A DNA stretch of 64,000 nt. It comes from Phocaeicola plebeius (lineage in GTDB: Bacteria > Bacteroidota > Bacteroidia > Bacteroidales > Bacteroidaceae). Position 1 is the stretch's first letter. Every line of letters begins with the position of its first letter. Location of the stretch: the NCBI GenBank assembly GCA_022767125.1, contig JALEPZ010000012.1, positions 24,210 to 88,209 on the forward strand. The letters are read 5' to 3'. The position numbers were made by a program, and so were the translations under genes. The notes under the pieces were generated by a model. The model had not been told where the DNA came from. It saw only the letters and a list, made by a program, of their open reading frames with translations, and searched no databases. Positions 16,845 to 25,356 of this stretch are shown piece after piece.

Positions 16845-18248
16845 CTAAAAGTCTGCGTTGTGCGGTGTACGCGGGAACGGGATGACATCGCGGATATTGG
16901 CCATTCCCGTCACGAACAGCAACAGGCGCTCGAATCCCAGGCCGAAGCCGGCATGAGGGCAGGTTCCGTACTTGCGGGTATCGAGGTACCACCACATATC
17001 CTTCATCGGGATGTTCAGTTCGGTAATACGGGTCATCAACTTGTCGTAGTTCTCCTCACGCACGCTGCCGCCGATGATTTCGCCAATCTGGGGGAAGAGA
17101 ACATCGGTTCCCTGTACCGTCTTGCCGTCGGCGTTCTGCTTCATGTAGAAAGCCTTGATTTCCTTCGGATAATCGGTCATGATGACCGGCTTCTGGAAAT
17201 GTTGTTCTACCAGGTAACGCTCGTGTTCGCTGGCCAGGTCGCAACCCCAGTAGACGGGGAACTCGAACTTGTGGCCACCGGCAATGGCATCTTCCAGGAT
17301 CTTGATACCCTCGGTATAGGGCAAACGGACGAACTCGGTCTCCACCACCTTCTGCAGGCGTTCGATCAGTCCCTTATCCACCATCTTGTTCAGGAACTCC
17401 AGGTCATCGCGGCAGTTGTCCAACGCCCACTGCACACAATACTTGATGAATTCCTCTTCCAGGTCCATCAGGTCGTGCAGATCGGCAAAAGCCACTTCCG
17501 GTTCCACCATCCAGAACTCAGCCAGGTGGCGCGGCGTATTGGAATTTTCGGCACGGAACGTAGGACCGAACGTATAGATAGCTCCCAGTGCCGTGGCAGC
17601 CAGTTCCCCTTCGAGCTGTCCCGAAACGGTGAGGCTGGCCTGCTTGCCGAAGAAGTCATCATCGTAGATGATTGACCCGTTCTCGTCCTTCTTCAAGTCA
17701 TAGAGGTTCAGGGTGGTCACCTGGAACATCTGTCCGGCACCCTCACAGTCGGAAGCGGTGATGAGCGGTGTATGAAAATAGAAGAAACCATGTTCGTGGA
17801 AGAAGCGGTGGATGGCGATAGCCATGTTGTGACGGATGCGGAAGACGGCACCGAAGGTATTGGTACGCGGACGCAAGTGGGCGATTTCGCGCAGGAATTC
17901 CATGGTGTGGCCCTTCTTCTGGAGCGGATACGTATTGTCGCACGTACCCAGCACCTCGATTTCGCGTGCCTGGATTTCGCAAGCCTGGCCCGATCCCAAC
18001 GATTCCACCAGTTCACCGTTCACGCTCAGGCATGCGCCTGTCGTCACCAACTTCACCAGTTCGTCGCTGAAGTTGGCGAGATCGACCACGATCTGTACAT
18101 TATTGATAGTAGAACCATCATTCAAGGCAATGAAATTGACCTGTTTGCTACCCCGGCGGGTACGTACCCACCCTTTCACGTTGACCATTGCCCCGAAGTC
18201 GCGGCGTTTCAAGAGGTCAACCACTTTTGTTCTACGGATTGTTTCCAT
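16845..18248 (-). CDS. asnS: Asparaginyl-tRNA synthetase
   Basis: 467 residues. Charges tRNA-Asn. Seen: N-terminal OB-fold anticodon-binding domain ([25 protein letters not shown]), then the class II catalytic domain with motif 2 ([21 protein letters not shown] region) and motif 3 ([25 protein letters not shown]). The hallmark PFPRTP at the C-terminus fits AsnRS. Last gene of a probable purB, pseudouridine synthase, asnS unit; 42 bases separate it from the gene before. Confidence 0.97.
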   Translation of the reverse strand: METIRRTKVVDLLKRRDFGAMVNVKGWVRTRRGSKQVNFIALNDGSTINNVQIVVDLANFSDELVKLVTTGACLSVNGELVESLGSGQACEIQAREIEVLGTCDNTYPLQKKGHTMEFLREIAHLRPRTNTFGAVFRIRHNMAIAIHRFFHEHGFFYFHTPLITASDCEGAGQMFQVTTLNLYDLKKDENGSIIYDDDFFGKQASLTVSGQLEGELAATALGAIYTFGPTFRAENSNTPRHLAEFWMVEPEVAFADLHDLMDLEEEFIKYCVQWALDNCRDDLEFLNKMVDKGLIERLQKVVETEFVRLPYTEGIKILEDAIAGGHKFEFPVYWGCDLASEHERYLVEQHFQKPVIMTDYPKEIKAFYMKQNADGKTVQGTDVLFPQIGEIIGGSVREENYDKLMTRITELNIPMKDMWWYLDTRKYGTCPHAGFGLGFERLLLFVTGMANIRDVIPFPRTPHNADF

Positions 18249-18290
18249 GAATCTTTCAGTTTTAAATTGTATTTCTCGCTTAGTAGTACC

Positions 18291-19643
18291 TTATTCAAAC
18301 GACCCCATACGCAGGAAGTTCACTTCCTGTTCAGTCAGATAGCGCCAGTCGCCACGGCGCAGGCCTTTCTTGGTCAGGCCGGCGAAATACACGCGGTCAA
18401 GCTTGATGACGCGGTAGCCCAAGGATTCGAAAATACGGCGCACGATACGGTTCTTGCCCGAGTGGATTTCGATGCCCACCTGCGACTTGTCGGTGTCGGA
18501 GGCATAGCTGACAGCGTCAGCGTGGATTTCACCGTCATCGAGCGTAATGCCTGCGGCAATCTGGTCGAGGTCGGCCTTCGTCACGTTCTTGTCACAGTAC
18601 ACATGGTAGATTTTCTTCTTCAGGAATTTCGGATGCGTCAGCTTCGATGCCAGGTCACCATCGTTGGTCAACAGCAGCACACCGGTCGTGTTGCGGTCCA
18701 ACCGGCCCACCGGATAGATGCGCTCCTTGCAGGCATCCTTCACGAAGTCCATCACCGTCTTACGCTCCTGCGGATCGTCTGATGTCGTCACGCAGTCCTT
18801 CGGCTTGTTCAGCAGCACGTACACCTTGCGTTCAATGTTCACCGGCTGGTCGTGGAACTTCACTTCGTCCGAGCGCTTTACCTTCGTACCCAGTTCAGTC
18901 ACCACTTCTCCGTTGACCGATACCACACCGGCGGTAATGAATTCGTCGGCTTCTCTGCGCGAGCAGATGCCTGCATTGGCCAGGAACTTGTTCAGACGAA
19001 TCGGTTCGTTGGGGTCTGCCAGGATCTCCTTGTACTCCATCTGCTTCTTGTTGCTGTACTTGACATGGGGATTATAGTCGGCTGTACGCGGGCGGAAACC
19101 GCCTTTGCCTGCATAGCCTCCTCCCTGTTGTCCGTTGTAATGCGGACGGGGGGTGCCATACGGGCGCTGCGAACTGCCTTCGCCGCCATTGTTGAAACGC
19201 GGACGATACGGACGCTGTTCGCCGCCTTCGTTATTGTTGCGGTAGGAAGGGCGGTTGCCATACGGACGCTGCGGACGGTCGCCCTCGCTCCGGAAGTTCG
19301 GATTATAGGGCCGACGCGGACGGTCGCTTCCTTCGCCGCCATTGTTGTTGAAACGCGGACGATACGGACGCTGTTCGCCACCTTCGTTATTGTTGCGGTA
19401 AGAAGGGCGGTTGCCATACGGACGCTGCGGACGGTCGCCCTCGCTCCGGAAGTTCGGATTGTAGGACCGACGCGGACGGTCACTTCCTTCACCGCCATTG
19501 TTGAAACGCGGACGACGGTTGCTGTAAGCACTGCCCCCTTCATATTTGTTATATCTATTAACTCCTTCTCTATTGTACGATTTGTAACCTTCGCGGCCAG
19601 ACTGGCTGTTTTCGCCATCAAGTCTGTTTTCGTTTTCTGCCAT
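18291..19643 (-). CDS. RsuA/RluB-family pseudouridine synthase with Arg/Gly/Asn-rich repetitive N-terminus
   Basis: 450 residues. The C-terminal 240 are a standard RluB/RsuA enzyme: an S4 RNA-binding domain (IRLNKFLANAGICSRREADEFI) and the catalytic motif GRLDRNTTGVLLLTNDGD with the active Asp. Members isomerise a uridine in 23S or 16S rRNA; RluB is more likely, by similarity to other long-tailed Bacteroidetes members. The first 200 residues are low-complexity and basic (RPRFNNGGEG, PYGNRPSYRNNNEGGEQ), built from a tandem repeat of 51-52 residues, and probably bind RNA as a disordered arm. It lies between purB and asnS on the same strand. Confidence 0.92.
   Translation of the reverse strand: MAENENRLDGENSQSGREGYKSYNREGVNRYNKYEGGSAYSNRRPRFNNGGEGSDRPRRSYNPNFRSEGDRPQRPYGNRPSYRNNNEGGEQRPYRPRFNNNGGEGSDRPRRPYNPNFRSEGDRPQRPYGNRPSYRNNNEGGEQRPYRPRFNNGGEGSSQRPYGTPRPHYNGQQGGGYAGKGGFRPRTADYNPHVKYSNKKQMEYKEILADPNEPIRLNKFLANAGICSRREADEFITAGVVSVNGEVVTELGTKVKRSDEVKFHDQPVNIERKVYVLLNKPKDCVTTSDDPQERKTVMDFVKDACKERIYPVGRLDRNTTGVLLLTNDGDLASKLTHPKFLKKKIYHVYCDKNVTKADLDQIAAGITLDDGEIHADAVSYASDTDKSQVGIEIHSGKNRIVRRIFESLGYRVIKLDRVYFAGLTKKGLRRGDWRYLTEQEVNFLRMGSFE
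19187..19520 (-). repeat. In-frame tandem repeat in the pseudouridine synthase gene
   Basis: Two full units of 153 and 156 bp plus a partial third, marked by a recurring CCGCCATTGTTG word (plus strand) at about 19184, 19337 and 19493. Copies are nearly identical and preserve the reading frame, implying recent duplication and possible length variation between strains. Confidence 0.85.
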
Positions 19644-19712
19644 AATTGTTTTTTCTCGATTTTAATGATTAATACTACCCCTCGCGGGCGAAATATGATT
19701 TTATTCGTTTAA

Positions 19713-21062
19713 TTATACGCCAGTATAGTTGTGCGGAGTGATGGCACGCAGTTCCTGCTTCACCTTTTCGCTGACGTTCAGCGTCTCAATGAATTCCTTG
19801 ATGGAAGTCTCGGTGATAGCCTGGTTGGTACGAGTCAGTGCCTTCAGAGCCTCGTATGGATGCGGATAAGCTTCGCGACGCAGAATGGTCTGCACGGCTT
19901 CTGCCACTACGCTCCAGCAATTGTCCAGGTCAGCAAAAATCTTCGGTTCGTTCAGCAGCAACTTGCCCAAGCCCTTCAGCGAGCTCTGAATGGCAATCAC
20001 CGTATGGCCGAAAGGTACACCGATGTTGCGCAACACGGTCGAATCGGTCAGGTCACGCTGCAGGCGCGATACCGGCAGCTTGCCCGACAGGTGTTCCAGT
20101 ACGGCATTGGCCATACCCAGATTCCCTTCGGCATTCTCGAAGTCGATGGGGTTCACCTTGTGCGGCATGGCACTCGAGCCCACTTCGCCCGCCTTGATTT
20201 TCTGCTTGAAGTATTCCATCGAGATATACTGCCAGAAGTCGCGGTTCATGTCAATCATGATGGTGTTGATGCGCTTCATGGCATCGAAGATGGCACCCAG
20301 GTTGTCGTAGTTGGAAATCTGCGTCGTATATTCCTCACGTTCCAGTCCCAGCTTTTCGGCAACGAAACGATTGCCGAATGCCTTCCAGTCGAATTCAGGA
20401 TAAGCCACATGATGCGCGTTATAGTTACCCGTCGCACCACCGAACTTGGCGGTAATGGGACATGCCTTCAGCACCGCCAGCTGACGGTTCAAACGGTAAG
20501 CGAACACCATGATTTCCTTGCCCAAACGAGTGGGCGAAGCCGGCTGTCCGTGCGTCTTGGCCAGCATCGGGATGTCCTTCCATTCCTCGGCATAAGCCGT
20601 CAACTGGTCAATCAGCCGCTGCAGTTGTGGATAATACACTTCCTCCAACGCATCCTTGACCGACAAGGGCACGGATGTATTGTTGATGTCCTGCGAGGTC
20701 AGTCCGAAATGGATGAATTCCTTGAAGGCCTCCAGTCCGCCGATCTTGTCAAACTGTTCCTTGATGAAATACTCCACGGCCTTTACGTCGTGGTTGGTCA
20801 CGCTCTCGATTTCCTTGATACGGGCGGCATCGGCTTCCGAAAAGTTCCGATAGATGTCGCGCAAAGTGTCGAACAGGTGACTGTCAAACGCCGCCAGCTG
20901 CGGCAAAGGCAATTCGCACAGGGTGATGAAATATTCAATCTCTACCCGCACCCGATACTTCATCAGGGCATATTCAGAGAAGTAAGCTGCCAAAGCTCCC
21001 GCTTTGCTTCTGTATCGGCCGTCGATGGGGGACACAGCCGTCAGTAAATCAAGCTCCATCAT
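19713..21062 (-). CDS. purB: Adenylosuccinate lyase
   Basis: 449 residues. Catalyses two steps of purine synthesis (SAICAR to AICAR, adenylosuccinate to AMP). Signatures: LTAVSPIDGRY at the start, KTHGQPASPTRLGKE, and the fumarase/aspartase-superfamily loop GSSAMPHKVNPIDFEN. It resembles the E. coli-type enzyme in length and motifs. Two adjacent ATGs (21062, 21059) are possible starts. A -7 element lies at 21114-21121. Probably transcribed with the next two genes; the gap to the pseudouridine synthase is 69 bases. Confidence 0.97.
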   Translation of the reverse strand: MMELDLLTAVSPIDGRYRSKAGALAAYFSEYALMKYRVRVEIEYFITLCELPLPQLAAFDSHLFDTLRDIYRNFSEADAARIKEIESVTNHDVKAVEYFIKEQFDKIGGLEAFKEFIHFGLTSQDINNTSVPLSVKDALEEVYYPQLQRLIDQLTAYAEEWKDIPMLAKTHGQPASPTRLGKEIMVFAYRLNRQLAVLKACPITAKFGGATGNYNAHHVAYPEFDWKAFGNRFVAEKLGLEREEYTTQISNYDNLGAIFDAMKRINTIMIDMNRDFWQYISMEYFKQKIKAGEVGSSAMPHKVNPIDFENAEGNLGMANAVLEHLSGKLPVSRLQRDLTDSTVLRNIGVPFGHTVIAIQSSLKGLGKLLLNEPKIFADLDNCWSVVAEAVQTILRREAYPHPYEALKALTRTNQAITETSIKEFIETLNVSEKVKQELRAITPHNYTGV

Positions 21063-21113
21063 GTTATTGCTTCCTTATTTTTTTAAGTAAATGATATCAT
21101 TCGTTTCAGGCTG

Positions 21114-21121
21114 CAAAAATA
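21114..21121 (-). promoter_or_regulatory. -7 promoter element for purB
   Basis: Minus strand TATTTTTG, fitting TAnnTTTG, 51 bases before the first ATG of purB. Confidence 0.45.
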
Positions 21122-21208
21122 ATGTTTTTTTCAATGCCAACCGGCCTTATCCTGAAAAGTTTAGTATTTATTATCGTTAAATCCGCTGGCAGTGTCCGTC
21201 ACTTGTTG

Positions 21209-21216
21209 TAACTTTG
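21209..21216 (+). promoter_or_regulatory. -7 promoter element for the DUF4250 gene
   Basis: TAACTTTG, a perfect TAnnTTTG, 29 bases before the ATG at 21246. Confidence 0.55.
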
Positions 21217-21245
21217 CAGCCATCATCCGAAAAATATGTATTCAT

Positions 21246-21422
21246 ATGGAACTACCCAATGATCCGATGATGCTCTACAGCGTCATCAACATGAAACTGC
21301 GAGACTTCTACCCTTCCTTGGATGCCCTGTGCGACGACTTGAATGTCAGCAAGGAAGACATTATCCGCCGGCTCAAGGCTGTCGGTTTTGAGTACAATCC
21401 CGAACAGAACAAGTTCTGGTAA
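21246..21422 (+). CDS. DUF4250 small protein
   Basis: 58 residues beginning MELPNDPMMLYSVINMKLRD and ending FEYNPEQNKFW, both typical of DUF4250, a short, widely conserved family with a predicted helix-turn-helix-like fold and no known function. The ATG at 21246 matches the family start. Its stop is only 3 bases from the proB stop on the opposite strand, leaving no room for a terminator between the convergent genes. Confidence 0.88.
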   Translation: MELPNDPMMLYSVINMKLRDFYPSLDALCDDLNVSKEDIIRRLKAVGFEYNPEQNKFW

Positions 21423-21425
21423 GTC

Positions 21426-22511
21426 CTACTCCTCCCGCACAAAATAGTCGTAATGCACCAGCGGCCGCTGGCCATGGCGTCCGAGAAGAGACCGCGCCTC
21501 ATCGGAGGAACAGGCCACACGGCCCACTCCCAGGCGCTGTCCCAGCGCATCCACAACCCGGACAATATCGTCCTTTTCGAACTCCCCCTCGATGCGCGTC
21601 ACGCCCACCGGCAGCAGGCTCACGGCCTTCTTGCTCCGCAGGATATCCGACGCCTCCTCGTTCAGGTGCAACTCGCCCTTGGCGAAGCCGCCGCTGTGGG
21701 CTATCCATTTCTTCACACTTGACACCTCCTCGGTACGGGGAACGAAGCGGGTGCACACCGTCTCATCGGGGCGTTCCAGCAGATCCGTCAAGATGTTTTC
21801 CCGCTTGCCATTGGCAATGATGACCGCTATACCCTCGTCCGCCACCTTTCGGGCGATGGTGGTCTTCGTCAGCATACCGCCCCTCCCGAAGCCCGATTTC
21901 TCGGTCTGGATATAGTCCGACAGGTCTTTCCCGAGTTCCACTTCCCGAATGACGGTCGTACCAGGTTCGGAAGGCGAGCCGTTGTAGATACCGTCTATGT
22001 TGCTCAAGATAATCAGTGCCTGCATGTCCATCATCGAAGCCACCAGTCCCGAAAGCTCGTCGTTGTCCGTAAACATCAGTTCTGTCACGGAGATGGTATC
22101 GTTCTCGTTGACGATGGGGATGACCCCGTTGTCCAGCATCACCCGCATGCAGTTGCGCTGGTTAAGGTAGCTGCGGCGGGTGGAGAGACTCTCTTTGGTC
22201 GTCAGTACCTGTCCCACCGTGATGCCATGTTCACGGAACAGTTCGTAGTAGCGGTTGATGAGCTTCGCCTGTCCGATAGCGGAGTAGAGTTGCCGCTGGT
22301 CTACGCTGTCGAGCCTGCGCGACACCTTCAGTTCGCTCCGTCCGGAAGCCACGGCCCCCGACGAGACCAACACCACCTCGACTCCTGCCTGGTGCAGTTC
22401 GGCCACCTGGTCCACCAATGCCGACACACGGGTCACATCCAGTGTCCCATCCTTGCGGGTCAGCACATTGCTGCCCACCTTCACCGCAATTCGCGTGTAT
22501 TGATAGTTCAT
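21426..22511 (-). CDS. proB: Glutamate 5-kinase
   Basis: 361 residues. First enzyme of proline synthesis from glutamate. Amino-acid kinase domain: RIAVKVGSNVLT at the N-terminus, VLVSSGAVASG, NENDTIS and GFGRGGMLTKTTIARK; then a C-terminal PUA domain (residues 270-361, GVTRIEGEFEKDDIVRVVD). The ATG at 22511 gives the family start; longer frames are not conserved. proA is not adjacent here, although many Bacteroidetes carry proB and proA together. A -7 element lies at 22542-22549. Confidence 0.96.
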   Translation of the reverse strand: MNYQYTRIAVKVGSNVLTRKDGTLDVTRVSALVDQVAELHQAGVEVVLVSSGAVASGRSELKVSRRLDSVDQRQLYSAIGQAKLINRYYELFREHGITVGQVLTTKESLSTRRSYLNQRNCMRVMLDNGVIPIVNENDTISVTELMFTDNDELSGLVASMMDMQALIILSNIDGIYNGSPSEPGTTVIREVELGKDLSDYIQTEKSGFGRGGMLTKTTIARKVADEGIAVIIANGKRENILTDLLERPDETVCTRFVPRTEEVSSVKKWIAHSGGFAKGELHLNEEASDILRSKKAVSLLPVGVTRIEGEFEKDDIVRVVDALGQRLGVGRVACSSDEARSLLGRHGQRPLVHYDYFVREE

Positions 22512-22541
22512 TACTTTTCGTCTTTTTGGTTTCTTCGGCGG

Positions 22542-22549
22542 CAAAAATA
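22542..22549 (-). promoter_or_regulatory. -7 promoter element for proB
   Basis: Minus strand TATTTTTG, 30 bases before the proB ATG; no -33 element at the usual distance. Confidence 0.4.
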
Positions 22550-22983
22550 GGACATTCTTGCGAGATAAGCATCCATTTATCCAAATACTTTCGTAGAATG
22601 GAACCACGAATCGCTTTGCCGTCCACCGACAAAAAGCCCCTATTATCCACCCTTTGAGCGACAAAGAGCTTGTCATGCAGAGAGCCCGTGACCTCCCCAT
22701 CGGTACTTATTACGGTCCCCCGACCCGGAAGAAAAAACAGAGGGAAGATCAATACGATTTCACCATCGGTGAATGGGAATTCTCTCCGGCAGCCAAGGAG
22801 TCATCAGCGTGTGCATTCTATTCATTCCTTATGAAATTCGTTGATGTATTCCATTGTTCTAATTTTGATTAGCAATAAAGGTAGCAATTCAGTCCCGACC
22901 TGCCATGATTTTGCTGAGTTATTTTTAGATGTATAAAATATGTTCTATCTTCACGTGAAAACATTAACCTTCCAACTTCGAGT
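22550..22983. other. Intergenic stretch without a convincing gene (left border of the accessory island)
   Basis: A 72-codon frame from a TTG at 22654 and a minus-strand frame over the same bases are open, but neither has a recognisable family, promoter or ribosome-binding context. Base composition falls towards A/T after about 22850, just before the motor operon, so the island border probably lies here. No tRNA, integrase or direct repeat was spotted. Confidence 0.4.
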
Positions 22984-23673
22984 TTACTCCAATCGGATAT
23001 TTCCGATTACAGGTACAATATGGATAAGGAACCGCTGGTTGTTTACCTCATTGACCGTATCTCGAGGGACTCCCTTGATACCGCTTCCACTGATGACCAA
23101 TTCGCACCGGTTCATACTGGAAAAATCAATACCTGCTTCTGATTGCCAGAATTTGTGAAGTTCTAGTGCGCGCTGATAACTCAATACGTCGTTGTTGTGC
23201 CAGTCATCTGTGTTATACCCATCGGCAGATGCCTGTCCTTCGATGACCACCAGGTATTTGATATCTTGGCGAATAGAATCATTATTCTGCAATTGCACGA
23301 TAGTGCGCCTGATTTCCTGCCCTGCTTTGATAATTTGCTGCCTTAAACTGTCTGCTGCATTCGCATTCGACAAGTCATCCTGTAGTTCATGCAGACGGAA
23401 CTTTCCTAACTGGTACGTCACCTGTATTTTAAAAATATGTTTGATGTACAGTGGATTAAATTCGAAATAGGTGGAATCAATGTTCTCTACCGCTTTATAA
23501 ATAGACTTTATTTCCTCGTATTTGTCTGCCAATTTCTTCAATTCCGCCTCCTTGACCTTGAATCGACTGTAAGATACGACAAACAATACCAACATAATGG
23601 CGAACAGCGTAGTCATGATATCTACATAACTGGGCCAAAATGAATGGTTATTGCTGGATGCAAAGTTTTCCAT
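22984..23673 (-). CDS. MotB/ZorB-like membrane protein with OmpA-type peptidoglycan-binding domain
   Basis: 229 residues. One N-terminal membrane segment (about 13-34) starts SFWPSYVDIMTTLFAIMLVL. This is the MotB-type plug/stator helix, and D18 in Y-x-D-x-M-T aligns with the proton-carrying Asp of MotB. A helical linker (40-125) leads to an OmpA-like domain (about 130-229: VVIEGQASADG, NNDVLSYQRALELHKFW, SGSGIKG, NNQRFLIHIVP), which in the family grips peptidoglycan. Last gene of the operon, 9 bases after the MotA-like gene. The two should form a proton channel complex, as in ZorAB or MotAB. Confidence 0.87.
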   Translation of the reverse strand: MENFASSNNHSFWPSYVDIMTTLFAIMLVLFVVSYSRFKVKEAELKKLADKYEEIKSIYKAVENIDSTYFEFNPLYIKHIFKIQVTYQLGKFRLHELQDDLSNANAADSLRQQIIKAGQEIRRTIVQLQNNDSIRQDIKYLVVIEGQASADGYNTDDWHNNDVLSYQRALELHKFWQSEAGIDFSSMNRCELVISGSGIKGVPRDTVNEVNNQRFLIHIVPVIGNIRLE

Positions 23674-23682
23674 ATTAACTCC

Positions 23683-25356
23683 TTACTTCCAAAAAACAAT
23701 CTTATTCCACCAGTTATTAACTTTCCTCCCATGCTTTTCTGCAGACTGAACAGTTTCATGTCTGGTCTCAATGGAATTTGAATAAGACTTTCGGTTCGAG
23801 ACCAATACAGCAGCAGTCTCCTTCCAAGTCCTTTCCAGATGCCGTATAGCTTCTGTCGTGTCCTCTTTCTTTTCTATCATTTCCTGCAATTGCCGTAGTT
23901 GTTCCTCAATAGAAGTCAAATTTGACAAATATCGGTCAATGGAAACCAAATTCTCCAAGTAGCGGAAATTGGCGGCCATTTCTTCAGTATTGAATGCTTC
24001 GTCCAATGCATCCAGGAAGGAGTTACATTTGGATTTCAATGCTTTTTGGTAGTCAGAATGTGCTTGCTCAATTGTTTCCATCTGATCGTCCATAGTCCGC
24101 TGTAGCTTGCCTTGCAGCTCCTTCATCCCTTCAGAATACAGTTTCAGCAAATTTTCCATTCTCTCTTTCTCTTCATTCGTAAAATCTTCTACTGCGTCAG
24201 ACCGTCGATGAATAATTTCCAATTGTTTCTCAATCATTTGCAACTGACTACCTTTGAAAGCGTCGAGTTCACCCAACTTATTGATACTTTGCTCAAACTG
24301 AGTAAAACGGTCGAGCAAAGATTGCAGCCGATTGGCAACAGCCTGCGGCAATTCTAAAGACTCGTTGTATTTTGTTTGAGCAACTACTAATTGTCCCGAG
24401 GAAATCATGACTGAATGTGCAGTCTCCTCCCACCGGTTCATAGTCTCTTCGACACGATCGAAGCTGTTAGCGGCATCTACAAACTTCTTCAACATAGATT
24501 GCGTCTGTTTGGATTGCAATTCTTCCAAAATTCTCTGTTGCTTTTGGATGCTTTCGTTGATCACCGCCATGTTATTTCCCATCATATCCACCGCATTAGC
24601 CACCACTGTCACATTCTGCCGGAAAGCCTCACCGAACGCACTTGTACAAGTGTCGAAGGTCTCCTGAAAACGGTCGATGACTTTGTTAAAGGCCGGTTCA
24701 AAACGGTTGATGGTACTCCGCAGTTTATGCAAAGAACTTACGATACTGGTACCCAGTTCAGGAATCAGTTCGTTCTGGATGAATTCATAAAACCGTCCTT
24801 TCCGTTGATCCACCTTACTTTTTATCATAGCAGCACAATGGCTGCTGACCGTGGTAATCAGCAGACCGATAAAACTGGTGGACATGGAAATCAGCACTCC
24901 ATGAATCAGAAAGGAAATACGTTCATCATTCACCAAACCGGCTTCGCTCCCTCCCGTTGCATTAAAGCATCCCAAACCAATCATTACTCCCAAGAACGTA
25001 CCCATTAATCCGATGTAGGTCGGGAAAGAAATACGAGCAACCGCTTTTTCAAATTGACAGTTCACAAAACGTTCAGTCTTGTTCTGAATGATGGAATAGT
25101 CGGCTGTACCATTATTCTTTTTCAAATAGTCATTTAGCTCTTCTACCAATGGTTCCAGCTCTTTGCTACCTTGCATGACAGAAATACTTAAAGGAGTACC
25201 CTGTGCCTCATATCGGTCATCCTCTGAGAAAATACGATTGACTTTACGAAGATTTTTCCCCGTAAATCCTACAGCCACAACAATCTGTAGGAGAAATATA
25301 GCAAGTGCTACCCACCACGGATAATCAGCCAAAAATACTGCAATACTCTCTATCAT
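23683..25356 (-). CDS. MotA/TolQ/ExbB (ZorA-like) proton-channel protein with long cytoplasmic coiled-coil tail
   Basis: 557 residues. Predicted membrane spans near 12-31, 111-131 and 149-172. The second contains FPTYIGLMGTFLGVMIGLG and the third GVLISMSTSFIGLLITT, the conserved helices of the ExbB/TolQ/MotA channel. Residues 180-557 form a long, charged helical tail with heptad-like stretches (KQQRILEELQSKQTQSMLKK, LEIIHRRSDAVEDFTNEEKE) and no enzymatic motif. A long tail of this kind is the feature that separates ZorA from ordinary ExbB. The start overlaps the stop of the Hsp70-like gene by four bases (ATGA at 25356-25353), indicating translational coupling. Confidence 0.9.
   Translation of the reverse strand: MIESIAVFLADYPWWVALAIFLLQIVVAVGFTGKNLRKVNRIFSEDDRYEAQGTPLSISVMQGSKELEPLVEELNDYLKKNNGTADYSIIQNKTERFVNCQFEKAVARISFPTYIGLMGTFLGVMIGLGCFNATGGSEAGLVNDERISFLIHGVLISMSTSFIGLLITTVSSHCAAMIKSKVDQRKGRFYEFIQNELIPELGTSIVSSLHKLRSTINRFEPAFNKVIDRFQETFDTCTSAFGEAFRQNVTVVANAVDMMGNNMAVINESIQKQQRILEELQSKQTQSMLKKFVDAANSFDRVEETMNRWEETAHSVMISSGQLVVAQTKYNESLELPQAVANRLQSLLDRFTQFEQSINKLGELDAFKGSQLQMIEKQLEIIHRRSDAVEDFTNEEKERMENLLKLYSEGMKELQGKLQRTMDDQMETIEQAHSDYQKALKSKCNSFLDALDEAFNTEEMAANFRYLENLVSIDRYLSNLTSIEEQLRQLQEMIEKKEDTTEAIRHLERTWKETAAVLVSNRKSYSNSIETRHETVQSAEKHGRKVNNWWNKIVFWK

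Noticed and set aside
22654..22872. 72-codon plus frame upstream of proB
   Set aside because: TTG start, no promoter, no recognisable family; the minus-strand alternative over the same bases only vaguely resembles a transposase stretch.
22984..25356. Complete Zorya defence system
   Set aside because: Only ZorA- and ZorB-like proteins are present; no helicase/nuclease ZorD, ZorE or other accepted partner is encoded beside them.
22984..25356. Flagellar or gliding motor
   Set aside because: No flagellar genes nearby, and gliding GldL/GldM have different lengths and partners.
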